Of a stretch of 64,000 nucleotides of DNA, positions 10,497-19,350 are shown one piece after another (the stretch's first letter is position 1; every line of letters begins with the position of its first letter). The DNA comes from Sagittula salina (GTDB lineage Bacteria > Pseudomonadota > Alphaproteobacteria > Rhodobacterales > Rhodobacteraceae). A program made the position numbers and the translations under genes. Location of the stretch: positions 357,571 to 421,570 of the forward strand of contig NZ_JAGISH010000003.1 in NCBI RefSeq assembly GCF_017813235.1, written 5' to 3'. The notes below the pieces were generated by a model, which saw only the letters and a program-made list of their open reading frames with translations, was not told where the DNA came from and made no database searches.

Positions 10497-10522
10497 GGGG
10501 CCCTGACTCGGCTCAGGTCCCC
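10497..10522 (-). promoter_or_regulatory. Hairpin in the carB leader
   Basis: The arms GGGGCCCTGA and TCAGGTCCCC pair over ten positions with one mismatch around a six-base loop. The element lies about 34 bases upstream of the carB start. There is no T-run, so it is not a standard terminator. It could be a leader structure or a protein site; nothing in the sequence decides between these. Confidence 0.35.
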
Positions 10523-10659
10523 AAATTGTCGTGCGTTATAGACGGGCGCGGCGCGGGTTCAACCCCCGATGCGGCCCCTGGCCAGGCCCTTGTGCCCCTT
10601 GCGGCAGGGCGTTTGCCAGGCCCCTGCCCCCGGGGCAGCAAACCGGGAGCCCACAAACG

Positions 10660-10692
10660 CCTTCGGCCAGCGCGTGCGGCGCTGGCCGAAGG
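10660..10692 (-). terminator. Strong hairpin downstream of the small proline-rich gene
   Basis: CCTTCGGCCAGCGC and its perfect complement GCGCTGGCCGAAGG form a 14-bp stem with a five-base loop. The hairpin lies 41 bases past the stop of the gene at 10733-11119. Read on the minus strand it is followed by GCGTTTGTG, only a weak T-tract, so it may be a terminator or an mRNA 3'-end stabiliser. Confidence 0.5.
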
Positions 10693-10732
10693 TCGAAAGG
10701 GCATGTGTCGGGACGGATCGGCGCAAGATGTC

Positions 10733-11119
10733 TCAGATGCCGAAGAGACGTCCCGCGAGGCTGCGCGACTCGCGCGGATCGCCAACGGGACGCAGCGCCG
10801 CCTTCAGCTTCGCGGTGCTCGGCTCGGGCTTTGCCGGACGCCTTGGCTGGACGCCGGGTTCGGATTTTACCGGGCGGCGCGGCTGGACATTCGGGACCTG
10901 CAATCCCGGAGGCGCCGGACGCTGGGCCGCCTCCAGTTTTTCCTGGTGCGCGGAAGGCGTGGCCGCAGTGGCGGGCTCAGCGGGTTGTTTCAGGGTGGCG
11001 GGGGCCAGCAGGTCTTCGGCTCCGGCTTCTGCCAGAACGTCCCGGATGGACTTCAGCAGAATACCGGTTTTCTCACCCACAGGCTTGCCATTCAAAGTGA
11101 CACGCTTGTTTTCCCACAT
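10733..11119 (-). CDS. Hypothetical proline/arginine-rich protein
   Basis: The product has 128 residues from ATG 11119 (MWENKRVTLNGK), preceded by AAGGGGAC at good spacing. A longer in-frame start at 11197 has no such site. The N-terminal 50 residues look folded (KTGILLKSIRDVLAEAGAEDLL). The rest is low-complexity Pro/Ala/Arg with a short tandem repeat (VQPRRPVKSEPG then VQPRRPAKPEPS). There is no signal peptide or membrane segment. Family unknown. It lies divergent to aspS and upstream of carB on the same strand. Confidence 0.7.
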   Translation of the reverse strand: MWENKRVTLNGKPVGEKTGILLKSIRDVLAEAGAEDLLAPATLKQPAEPATAATPSAHQEKLEAAQRPAPPGLQVPNVQPRRPVKSEPGVQPRRPAKPEPSTAKLKAALRPVGDPRESRSLAGRLFGI

Positions 11120-11438
11120 GATATTGTCCCCTTTGAGGTGTGCGACAGGATCAGGGTTGTTAGGGAATTGGCAACGTCGGCGGCAAAACCGTGGCAATTC
11201 TGTGTACTACCCTTTTGATACTATCCAGTGTTGCGAATTCGGCGCAAACGGATGCATCTTATACCCGCTCAGGTGGGTTCGCGCCGGAATTGACCGACCA
11301 CAACCCCCGCGGGCGCCGAGCGGCGACTCGGCGAAAGACCGACGTTAAGGGGTGATTCTGCACCGTTTGCTTGACTTCCGGCCGCGCGCGCGGTGTATCC
11401 GCGCCTGACCCGAGACATTCCCCCAGAGGTGAGAAACC
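11120..11438. other. Divergent intergenic region between the proline-rich gene and aspS
   Basis: These 319 bases hold no convincing gene. The left part is AT-rich and should carry the promoter of the minus-strand gene. The right end holds the candidate aspS promoter listed separately. Short frames here look like chance. Confidence 0.5.
11371..11399 (+). promoter_or_regulatory. Candidate sigma-70 promoter of aspS
   Basis: TTGACT at 11371-11376 is followed, after exactly 17 bases, by TGTATC at 11394-11399. The start codon of aspS lies 39 bases further on. The -35 is a near-consensus match; the -10 is weak. Confidence 0.45.
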
Positions 11439-13220
<1,782 letters not shown>

Positions 13221-13224
13221 CGCC

Positions 13225-13692
13225 TTGGCGCGGGGGCTGCATATCGTCCTGATGGCGGCGCTTTGCGTCGGCATCGGGGGGCACGCGTCCCTTGCCCAAC
13301 CCTACCCCGCCGGTTTCAACGAAGACGCGATTCAGTGGCGCAGCGTCGCGGCCGGGTTGGCAGAGGCGAAGGACACGGGCAAGCCGGTTGTTCTGGTGGT
13401 TCACGCCACATGGTGCCCGGTTTGCCAGACCTACCGGGACGTCTTCTCCGACCCGGAGGTTGTGACGCTGATGCGTCGCGTGGTGCCGGTTCTGGTGGAC
13501 CAGGACAGGGAACCTGAGGATGCCGCTCATTTTGCGCCGGATGGCGATTACATGCCGCGGACGCTGGTGCTGTCGCCATCGGGAGAGTTGCTGAGCGATT
13601 ACAACTCTGGCTGGGCCGACTACCTGTATTTCTACGCGCCGGACCGGGCGGAACCGCTGGCGGCCATGCTACAAAGGCTGACCGGCGAATGA
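13225..13692 (+). CDS. Periplasmic thioredoxin-fold protein (CPVC motif)
   Basis: The 155-residue product starts at TTG 13225, supported by AGGAG seven bases upstream. An ATG at 13252 would cut into the signal peptide. Residues 1-24 form a signal peptide (MARGLHIVLMAALCVGIGGHASLA). A thioredoxin-like domain follows, with the redox pair in ATWCPVC (Cys64/Cys67), a conserved-looking aspartate strand (VVPVLVDQD) and a cis-Pro-like segment (YMPRTLVL). It is probably an envelope thiol-disulfide or thiol-reducing protein. It is coupled to aspS by position only; no functional link is evident. Confidence 0.8.
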   Translation: MARGLHIVLMAALCVGIGGHASLAQPYPAGFNEDAIQWRSVAAGLAEAKDTGKPVVLVVHATWCPVCQTYRDVFSDPEVVTLMRRVVPVLVDQDREPEDAAHFAPDGDYMPRTLVLSPSGELLSDYNSGWADYLYFYAPDRAEPLAAMLQRLTGE

Positions 13693-13766
13693 TCTCGCGT
13701 GGGCGCTTGGGGATTCTGGGGTATTCTTCGGTATTCTTGGTCTATCTGGGGGCGAGGCGCCGGTGA

Positions 13767-14009
13767 TCAGTGCATCGCCATGATGACGGTCGGGCCGACA
13801 GTGTGGGGTCCGAGGATGAGAACCGCGCCGCATACGCCAGCGGCGACGAAGCCGGAAACCGCGATGCGTGCCCGGTCAAAGCCGCGTTCGGCATTGTGAT
13901 CTGCCATGCGCGCGGTGATGAAGCGGCCCACGATGCGCTTCAGCGGCTGCATGGCGAAGAGCAACAGAGTGATCATGAGTGCCAGGGTGATTGCTGCGTC
14001 GGTGGCCAT
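13767..14009 (-). CDS. Small two-TM membrane protein, function unknown
   Basis: The product has 80 residues from ATG 14009, preceded by AAGGACCGAGGAC. Two hydrophobic segments are clear: about residues 5-20 (AAITLALMITLLLFAM) and 50-70 (IAVSGFVAAGVCGAVLILG), joined by a basic, probably cytoplasmic loop (RIVGRFITARMADHNAERGFDRAR). I do not recognise a family. It stands alone on the minus strand between the thioredoxin gene and the hemerythrin gene. Confidence 0.6.
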   Translation of the reverse strand: MATDAAITLALMITLLLFAMQPLKRIVGRFITARMADHNAERGFDRARIAVSGFVAAGVCGAVLILGPHTVGPTVIMAMH

Positions 14010-14328
14010 GTCCTCGGTCCTTATTGTCAGGCTGTTCCTGAACTCAGGTTTGCGCCGAACTGTGGCGGCAAACGGGCAGGACCATGGGAAATTAGCGGTA
14101 TATTAACCCTTTTGCCCCACCGAACACTCCTTTCGCCCACCCGAAAGCCCATTGACCCTATGCAAAGGTATACTCCCATGTATCGCTTTGCCGTTTTTCC
14201 ATATGCGGCCGCAGGAGCTCGCACCAAACAAAAAGACGCCGCGCCGGGGGAGGGTCGGCGCGGCGTCTGAACGGGTGGGGAGGGACGGCCCCGACCCGTG
14301 AGGAGTACGTGCGGGAGGCGTGAGGGAA
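14010..14328. other. Intergenic region between hemerythrin gene and small membrane protein gene
   Basis: This 319-base stretch holds the terminator of the hemerythrin gene (14226-14268) and, at its right-hand border with 14009, the upstream region of the small membrane protein. A 30-codon plus-strand frame running into the terminator is not credible. Nothing else was seen. Confidence 0.5.
14226..14268 (-). terminator. Intrinsic terminator of the hemerythrin gene
   Basis: On the minus strand a perfect 12-bp stem (AGACGCCGCGCC with its complement) is followed by TTTTTG. It lies 60 bases past the hemerythrin stop. This is a textbook Rho-independent terminator. Confidence 0.85.
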
Positions 14329-14805
14329 TCAGTCCTCCAGCGCGTCTTCCTTCTTTTCTTCGATAAGGCCGGCCTCTTCTTCCTTGCGCTTGAGGAAACG
14401 CTCGCCGTAGCCCTTGATTTCGGAGTCGGGGATGACTTCCTTCGCCCGGGAGAAGACCTCGTCCTCTTCTTCGTCGATGTGGTGTTCGTAGTCGTGGCGC
14501 AGGGTCTTGAACTTCGTGAGCCAGCCGGGGGAGGACATGTCCATCTCGTTGAGCTCTTCCATCAGATCGTCGAGCTGCTGGTGTTCGTGCACCGAATGGC
14601 GGGCGGAATCCTGGCCCCAGGTCTTGGAGATGAGTTTCGAGTAGAAGGTCTCTTCCTCGGCGGCGGCGTGGGTTTTGACGTCGCGGTAGAATTCTTCCCA
14701 AGCCGTCTTGCGGTCTTCGGAGGCACCGGATGTGTCCGAGATCGCCTCGAGCAATTCGCGGTGACGATCGTGGTCGGATTTGATCGCGGAATAGATATCG
14801 GTCAT
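14329..14805 (-). CDS. Hemerythrin (HHE) domain protein
   Basis: Bacterial HHE-domain proteins bind a di-iron centre and are linked to oxygen, nitric oxide or oxidative-stress handling. The 158-residue product has the expected spaced His/Glu ligands: KSDHDRHREL near the start, HAAAEEETFY, HSVHEHQQLDD, and LRHDYEHHIDEEEDEVF. The tail is very acidic and lysine-rich. The ATG at 14805 follows GGAGGGG. Longer upstream frames are GC-rich noise. The gene has its own EcfG-type promoter and terminator, so it is probably a monocistronic general-stress gene. Confidence 0.88.
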   Translation of the reverse strand: MTDIYSAIKSDHDRHRELLEAISDTSGASEDRKTAWEEFYRDVKTHAAAEEETFYSKLISKTWGQDSARHSVHEHQQLDDLMEELNEMDMSSPGWLTKFKTLRHDYEHHIDEEEDEVFSRAKEVIPDSEIKGYGERFLKRKEEEAGLIEEKKEDALED

Positions 14806-14852
14806 GTCGGGCCCCTCCGGTGTCGCGCCTCGGTGCGCGGTTTCGAGGAGGC

Positions 14853-14877
14853 AACGCCGGTCCGCAGGCATGGTTCC
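14853..14877 (-). promoter_or_regulatory. EcfG-type (general stress response) promoter
   Basis: On the minus strand GGAAC (14877-14873) is followed after exactly 16 bases by CGTT (14856-14853). This is the published consensus of alphaproteobacterial EcfG sigma factors. It lies 48 bases upstream of the hemerythrin start, a normal promoter distance. Confidence 0.7.
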
Positions 14878-14948
14878 ACTGCGCTCCCGAATTTCAGGTA
14901 AATTGTTGTCTGGCCTGTGGCGCGTCGCGGCGTCCCCGCACGGACATG

Positions 14949-14991
14949 CGGGGGCAATGCCCCCCACCGAAGTATTGCACCGAAAAGAAGC
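14949..14991 (-). repeat. Dispersed intergenic repeat, copy 1
   Basis: Read on the minus strand this is GCTTCT, then CAATACTTCGG, then a hairpin of GGGGGCATTGCCCCC. The same layout recurs at 18870-18915 and 58274-58336. Each copy lies past a gene stop in the gene's own orientation; here the gene is the response regulator ending at 15378. Confidence 0.5.
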
Positions 14992-15377
14992 GGGAGGCCG
15001 GAACCGGAGCACGGTGGCGCCGAGGGTGACAGAGTGCGGGCGCACCGCGCGGGTGAGCGGTGACAGAGGCGCCGACCACTGCCCCGGAGAGGCGGGCATC
15101 CTCGCGGACGGAGCGCTCACGGCGGTATGGGTCAGGCGCGTGGCGCCGGACTGGCTGCGGATGGGCCACTGCGATCGCGATCCCGGACGCGGATTGGTGC
15201 AGACGCGAGACCTGCGGTCGCGCCCTCACCGGCGGGTCGAAGGCTTGCCGCCACGGCTGCGGCGGCGATGGCACGCCGGATCCTCCCCGGTGTCAGTCTC
15301 CGGGCGGGCCGGAGGGCCCTTCAACCTTCCTGCCCCGCGCGACGGGCCACGCGGGACGGAACCGGAGAGCGCGGCGC

Positions 15378-16088
15378 TCAGATGGCAAGGCGGTCGGTCA
15401 GGCGATCCTGCACCAGCGCCGCGACCCGGGCGAGGTTCGGCTGCACGGGGCCGCCAGCGCGGCGCGCCTCTTCCAGTTCCTCCGCCGCGGCCTGCAAGAC
15501 GCGGTCCCCGGCGCTGCGCGCAACCCCGGTCAGGAACTGCGTGACGTAGCGCATGGCGCGCTCGTCGGCGTTGTCGTCCAGCACGTCCGCCGCGTGGGCC
15601 ATGTCGTCACGGTAGGCCAACGGATCGGGAAGGATCGGATCATCCATCACGCTGCGCGGGCCATTGGGGCGGCGTTCCGGCGGCAGGGCCTGCAGGATGA
15701 TGCTCTGGAAGGCGGACAGGGAAGACACCGGTTTGGCAAGGAACCCATCGGCCCCGGCGGCCAGCGCGATCTCCTCCGCAAAGCTGTCGCCGGAGGTGCC
15801 GATGAGCACGTCCACCCGCGGGCAAGCGATGGCGAGTTCGGAGATCAGTTCCGCCCCGGACCCGTCGGGCAGGCCGAGATCGACGATGACCACCGAGGGC
15901 CGGTAGACCTGCAAGTGGCGGCGCGCGGATTTCAGGCAGTCCGCGCGGCGGATGCGCGCGCCGGAGCGCAGGCAGAGCAGACGCATGGCGTCACAGCAAT
16001 AACGGCTGTCCTCCACCACGAGAATGGTAAGGCCAAGCAGCGGCCTGCTGGCTGTGGGCCGCAGATGAGCGGAAAGCGGGTTGTCCAT
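15378..16088 (-). CDS. Orphan response regulator with receiver domain
   Basis: The 236-residue product has an N-terminal receiver domain at about 19-135: acidic pair Glu26/Asp27 (VVEDS), phospho-acceptor Asp70 (VIVDLGLPDGSG), Thr98 (IGTSG) and Lys119 (FLAKP). The C-terminal 100 residues are helical (AMRYVTQFLTGVARSAGDRVL) and contain no DNA-binding or enzymatic domain I recognise. It may act through protein-protein contact. The ATG at 16088 follows GGAGGG. No histidine kinase lies next to it. Two copies of AACGGGTT lie upstream. Confidence 0.82.
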   Translation of the reverse strand: MDNPLSAHLRPTASRPLLGLTILVVEDSRYCCDAMRLLCLRSGARIRRADCLKSARRHLQVYRPSVVIVDLGLPDGSGAELISELAIACPRVDVLIGTSGDSFAEEIALAAGADGFLAKPVSSLSAFQSIILQALPPERRPNGPRSVMDDPILPDPLAYRDDMAHAADVLDDNADERAMRYVTQFLTGVARSAGDRVLQAAAEELEEARRAGGPVQPNLARVAALVQDRLTDRLAI

Positions 16089-16343
16089 GGTATCCCTCCG
16101 GGTGAAGTGAACCGGTGCGGCAGCGAGCCGGTCCGAGACGAGTCGGCGTCATGATGACGCGCGCCCGGTGAACAACCCGTTAAGGATGATATTTCGCAGA
16201 CTTAACCCGTTTTTAAGCGAATCGCGCAGGGCGGGGTTCAGTCCGGTCCCCGCCTGCATGGCCGGTTTTGTCGCGGGGCGGTGGGCTTGTCTGGACCGGG
16301 GGCGGCGGTCCATATGGGACCCAGAGGACATGAGGAGACAACC

Positions 16344-16748
16344 ATGATCGGACGCCTGAACCACGTCGCCATCGCCGTGCCGGATCTCGAGGCCGCGAGC
16401 GCCCAGTATCGCAACGCGCTTGGCGCCACGGTCGGCGCGCCGCAGGACGAACCCGATCACGGCGTCACGGTGGTTTTCATCGAACTGCCGAACACCAAGA
16501 TCGAACTGCTCTACCCCCTGGGCGACGACAGCCCGATCAAGGGCTTTCTGGAAAAGAACCCATCGGGCGGCATTCACCACGTATGCTACGAGGTGGAGGA
16601 CATCCTCGCCGCGCGGGACCACCTGAAGGCCACCGGCGCGCGGGTGCTGGGATCGGGCGAGCCGAAGATCGGCGCGCATGGCAAGCCGGTGCTGTTCCTG
16701 CACCCGAAGGACTTCAACGGCTGCCTCGTGGAACTGGAGCAGGTCTGA
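16344..16748 (+). CDS. mce: Methylmalonyl-CoA epimerase
   Basis: Mce interconverts the (2R) and (2S) epimers of methylmalonyl-CoA in propionate and branched-chain catabolism, ahead of methylmalonyl-CoA mutase. The 134-residue product is a glyoxalase/VOC-fold metal enzyme with LNHVAIAVPDLEAA (metal His), the central IELLYPLGDDSPIKGFLEKN, GGIHHVCYEV (second metal His) and CLVELEQV (metal Glu). The ATG at 16344 follows GAGGAGACAACC. The stop overlaps the next start (TGATG). Mutase genes are not in the window. Confidence 0.95.
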   Translation: MIGRLNHVAIAVPDLEAASAQYRNALGATVGAPQDEPDHGVTVVFIELPNTKIELLYPLGDDSPIKGFLEKNPSGGIHHVCYEVEDILAARDHLKATGARVLGSGEPKIGAHGKPVLFLHPKDFNGCLVELEQV

Positions 16749-17035
16749 TGGGGCTGACCTCGGGCATCGTTCTGTACGCCGTGATCTGGTTCATGACGTT
16801 CCTCGTCGTGATCCCGATCCGCATCCAGACGCAGGGCGACAAGGGCGATGTGGTGCCGGGCACCCACGCGGGCAGCCCTGAGAAACACAACCTGAAGCGC
16901 AAGGCGCTGATCACCACGGGCATCGCCGCGGTACTCTGGGCGATCTGCGCGACCATCATTCTGGGCGAGCTGATCTCCGTACGGGACCTCGACAACTGGA
17001 TGTTCCGCCGGATGCCGCCAGTCACGGCGGACTGA
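16748..17035 (+). CDS. DUF1467 family small membrane protein
   Basis: The 95-residue product has two membrane segments: about 5-23 (SGIVLYAVIWFMTFLVVIP) and 53-74 (ALITTGIAAVLWAICATIILG). The conserved-looking loop PIRIQTQGDKGDVVPGTHAGSP is characteristic of DUF1467. The gene starts inside the mce stop codon (TGATG), so it is translationally coupled. This mce-DUF1467 pairing is common in Alphaproteobacteria, but its function is not established. Confidence 0.85.
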   Translation: MGLTSGIVLYAVIWFMTFLVVIPIRIQTQGDKGDVVPGTHAGSPEKHNLKRKALITTGIAAVLWAICATIILGELISVRDLDNWMFRRMPPVTAD

Positions 17036-17074
17036 AGGCCAAGGGCGCGATGGTCAGTGGCCGCGCGCCACGAT

Positions 17075-17782
17075 CTACGCGCGCCCCGCGCCGTTGCGGG
17101 CGTTCAGCCGGTGAAACAGATGCGTGAAAGCCGCTGCGCCAAGGACCGGCACCAGCAGGTTCACCACCGGAATCGTCAGCGGGAAAGCCATCAGCACGCC
17201 CGCGATCCAGAGTGTCCCGATGTGCCGCCGCCAGAGCCGCCGCGAGTCGGTCCGCCCGATCCGGCGCGCGGCGGCCATGATGAAATACTCCCGCCCGAGC
17301 AAGAACCCGTTCACCCCCCAGAAGATGAAGGGCGCGAGCGGCGCGAACAGCAGGTAGAGCACCAGCGCCACCAGGTTTGCCAGCGCCATCACACCAAGAA
17401 AGCCGAGTCCGTCGACCACCGCTTCGGGCACGGAAAGCTTCGTTGCCGGACCCAGCCCCGGGTAGTGGCGATCCTCCACCGCCTGCGCCACATCTTCCAG
17501 GAACAGGCCCGTGACGGCGGAGGCCACAGGCACCATGAGAAAGACCGATAGCACCGCTGTCACCGGCACCATGGCCCAACTCAGAACGTTGTCGACCCAA
17601 GTGATCTGTCCGATCCAGGGCAGCGTCAGGCTGTCGCCCACCAGCCAGCCGGTCCCCCAGACAAGAAAGGCGGAGAGGATGAACAGCACGGCAATGGTGA
17701 TGCCGATGCCCTTGGCCAGAACGGTGCGAAAACGCGGATCGTCGAGCTGACCTGTCGCCTTCAGCACGGCGTCGGGGATCAT
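17075..17782 (-). CDS. EI24/CysZ-like membrane protein
   Basis: CysZ-like (EI24 domain) proteins are inner-membrane proteins; E. coli CysZ aids sulfate uptake. The 235-residue product has about four to six hydrophobic segments (ITIAVLFILSAFLVWGTGWL, MVPVTAVLSVFLMVPVASAV, LGVMALANLVALVLYLLFAP, TLWIAGVLMAFPLTIPVVNLL). It also has the family's NGFLLGREYFIMAAARRIGR stretch. It overlaps the nitroreductase gene by four bases (ATGA), so the two are co-translated. There is no sulfate pathway gene nearby, so transport of sulfate is only a family-based guess. Confidence 0.8.
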   Translation of the reverse strand: MIPDAVLKATGQLDDPRFRTVLAKGIGITIAVLFILSAFLVWGTGWLVGDSLTLPWIGQITWVDNVLSWAMVPVTAVLSVFLMVPVASAVTGLFLEDVAQAVEDRHYPGLGPATKLSVPEAVVDGLGFLGVMALANLVALVLYLLFAPLAPFIFWGVNGFLLGREYFIMAAARRIGRTDSRRLWRRHIGTLWIAGVLMAFPLTIPVVNLLVPVLGAAAFTHLFHRLNARNGAGRA

Positions 17783-18357
17783 GCCTCGACCCAGGTGGTG
17801 ATCTTCGACAGGTCCGGGCGCGGGCGATCCGGCGGCGTGGATGTTTCCGTTCCGATATGGATGAAGCCCGCGAGGGATTCCGTGTCGCTCAGCGAAAGCG
17901 CATCTGTCAGGAACTGCCGGTCATGGCTGGCCCAGCCCGACAGCCAGTTCGCGCCCCAGCCAGAGGCCAGCGCCGCGTTGAGCAGCGCGAGGCAGACGGC
18001 CCCGGCCGAGTAGGTCTGTTCGATGGCGGGGATCTTTTCCGACGGTTTCTGCACTTCGATCACGGCGACACAGAGCGGGCTGTCGCGGAATGCGGCGGCG
18101 GCCTTGGCCACGGCATCCTCGTCCTTGCCCAGCCGCTGGCCGGCCACTTCGACCGCTGCCGCCATGCGCTCCAGCGCGGCGCCCTGCAGAACGACAAAGC
18201 GCCACGGTTCCAGCTTGCCATGATCGGGCGACCGCGCGGCGGCGGTCAGCAGGGTCTCCAGCGTCTCGCGGTCGGGTGCCGGGCCGGTCAGCGTCTTCGA
18301 CGGGCGCGAGCGCCGGGTAAGCAGGAAATCCATCGCGGCGGGGTTCGGGCTGGGCAT
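17779..18357 (-). CDS. Nitroreductase family flavoprotein (YdjA-like)
   Basis: Nitroreductase-fold proteins bind FMN and reduce nitro- or quinone compounds with NAD(P)H. The 192-residue product has the N-terminal FMN-binding RRSRPSKTL and the family segment ARSPDHGKLEPWRFVVLQG. The middle AGAVCLALLNAALASGWGANW and a late FIHIGTE complete the pattern; the length and SPDHGKLEPW match the YdjA subgroup. The ATG at 18357 follows AGGAGG. Its stop overlaps the EI24 gene start. The natural substrate is unknown. Confidence 0.88.
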   Translation of the reverse strand: MPSPNPAAMDFLLTRRSRPSKTLTGPAPDRETLETLLTAAARSPDHGKLEPWRFVVLQGAALERMAAAVEVAGQRLGKDEDAVAKAAAAFRDSPLCVAVIEVQKPSEKIPAIEQTYSAGAVCLALLNAALASGWGANWLSGWASHDRQFLTDALSLSDTESLAGFIHIGTETSTPPDRPRPDLSKITTWVEA

Positions 18358-18533
18358 CTCGGCCTCCTGTCGTGTCTTTGCCCTCGTATGAAAGGGTTAA
18401 GCGCCCGGGTTTCAACCGTGAATGACGCGCCAGGGGCGCGCAGGGGAGCATTGGCCAGGGATTCACCGGAGTTTCATCGGGCGCGCGGCGCAGCAATTGC
18501 GCGCCCGCCGCCCGGGGTGGTAGCACGGAAGAC

Positions 18534-18788
18534 ATGTCCAAAGCCGCCCTCTCAGACCTCGCGGTGCCCGGCACCGTGCTCTCCTGCCGCATCACGCCAA
18601 AGGCCTCGCGCAACGCGGTCGAACGCGACGGCGACGGCCTGCGCGTCTACGTGACCACGGTGCCCGAAGACGGCAAGGCCACCGCCGCGGTGATAAAGTT
18701 GCTGGCAAAGGCGCTCGGCGTGGCGAAATCCCGGCTGGTGCTGATCCGGGGCGCGACCGCCCGCGACAAGGTCTTTCGCCTGGACTGA
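18534..18788 (+). CDS. DUF167 (YggU-like) protein
   Basis: The 84-residue product carries the DUF167 pattern: a beta strand with TPKASRNAVE, then VYVTTVPEDGKATAAVIKLLAKALGVAKSRLVLIRGATARDK. These are small cytoplasmic alpha/beta proteins of unknown role. The ATG at 18534 is the only early start. A dispersed repeat copy lies about 80 bases after its stop in the same orientation. Confidence 0.9.
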   Translation: MSKAALSDLAVPGTVLSCRITPKASRNAVERDGDGLRVYVTTVPEDGKATAAVIKLLAKALGVAKSRLVLIRGATARDKVFRLD

Positions 18789-18869
18789 AACCGAGTCGGC
18801 GGCACGCCAGGCCGGGAATGTCCGGCTCGCTCGGATGTGCTGCACCACGGAAAAGACACCAGCGCCCTT

Positions 18870-18915
18870 GCTTCTCCGTGGCCGAAATACTCCGGGGTCC
18901 GGGGCAGAGCCCCGG
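18870..18915 (+). repeat. Dispersed intergenic repeat, copy 2
   Basis: GCTTCTCCG, then GAAATACTCCGGGG, then the hairpin GGGGCAGAGCCCC. It lies about 80 bases past the DUF167 stop on the same strand. See copies at 14949-14991 and 58274-58336. Confidence 0.5.
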
Positions 18916-18970
18916 TCGCGGGCGTAGCCCGCGCGGGTCGTCCCGCCGCAGGTGGGGCGAAACCGCCCCT

Positions 18971-19201
18971 TCAGTCTTTCCGGCGGTAGATGCCCTCCGG
19001 CAGGTTCACCGCCGCGACGAGGTCGCGCATCTGCGTCAGGCTCAGAGTGATGGTGATCTCCGTATCCCTACGCGGGTCGAACTGGGTGACGGTGATGCAA
19101 TCCTCGAAGGAGGTGATGATCACGTCCTCCTGGAGGTGGCGACTGCCTTCGTCGACGAGGGTGACGACGGTGGCGTCGAATTCGTGCTCGATGCTGAACA
19201 T
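18971..19201 (-). CDS. Conserved-type small hypothetical protein
   Basis: The product has 76 residues from ATG 19201 (MFSIEHEFDATVVTLVDEG). It is mainly beta-prone and acidic in the first half, ending in a helix and a basic tail (LTQMRDLVAAVNLPEGIYRRKD). No clear ribosome site precedes the ATG. The long upstream in-frame extension is arginine-rich noise and was left out. There is no signal peptide or membrane segment. I believe similar short proteins occur in Rhodobacteraceae, but no function is known to me. Confidence 0.65.
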   Translation of the reverse strand: MFSIEHEFDATVVTLVDEGSRHLQEDVIITSFEDCITVTQFDPRRDTEITITLSLTQMRDLVAAVNLPEGIYRRKD

Positions 19202-19350
19202 GGGCCGAGCGTAGCGCGACGCGCGAGCAGAGGGAACAGGCAAACGGCGGGCGCACGCCGCTGTCACCCGACCGGCGGCCCGCAAGGCTGGCGCAGCGTG
19301 AGAGCGCCGCCTATGGTAGGCACAACACTCCTGTCGCGGACATCCTCCCC

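Larger units (their letters stand above)
14806..15377. other. Long intergenic region upstream of the hemerythrin gene
   Basis: About 570 bases lie between the response regulator stop and the hemerythrin start. It contains the EcfG-type promoter (14853-14877) and one copy of a dispersed GCTTCT/GGGGCA-type repeat (14949-14991). The remaining 15.0-15.37 kb is very GC-rich. Its open frames have no start context or protein-like composition, and I see no gene there. Confidence 0.5.

Noticed and set aside
13699-13899. Short plus-strand frame after the thioredoxin gene
   Set aside because: It is low-complexity and overlaps the antisense of the small membrane protein, with no ribosome site.
14009-14040. 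Second EcfG promoter ahead of the small two-TM gene
   Set aside because: GGAAC is present at a fitting distance, but the base run 17 bases later is CGAG, not CGTT.
14804-15544. Plus-strand frames upstream of the response regulator
   Set aside because: They run into the antisense of a real receiver-domain gene, have no ribosome site and show low-complexity Arg/Gly/Pro composition.
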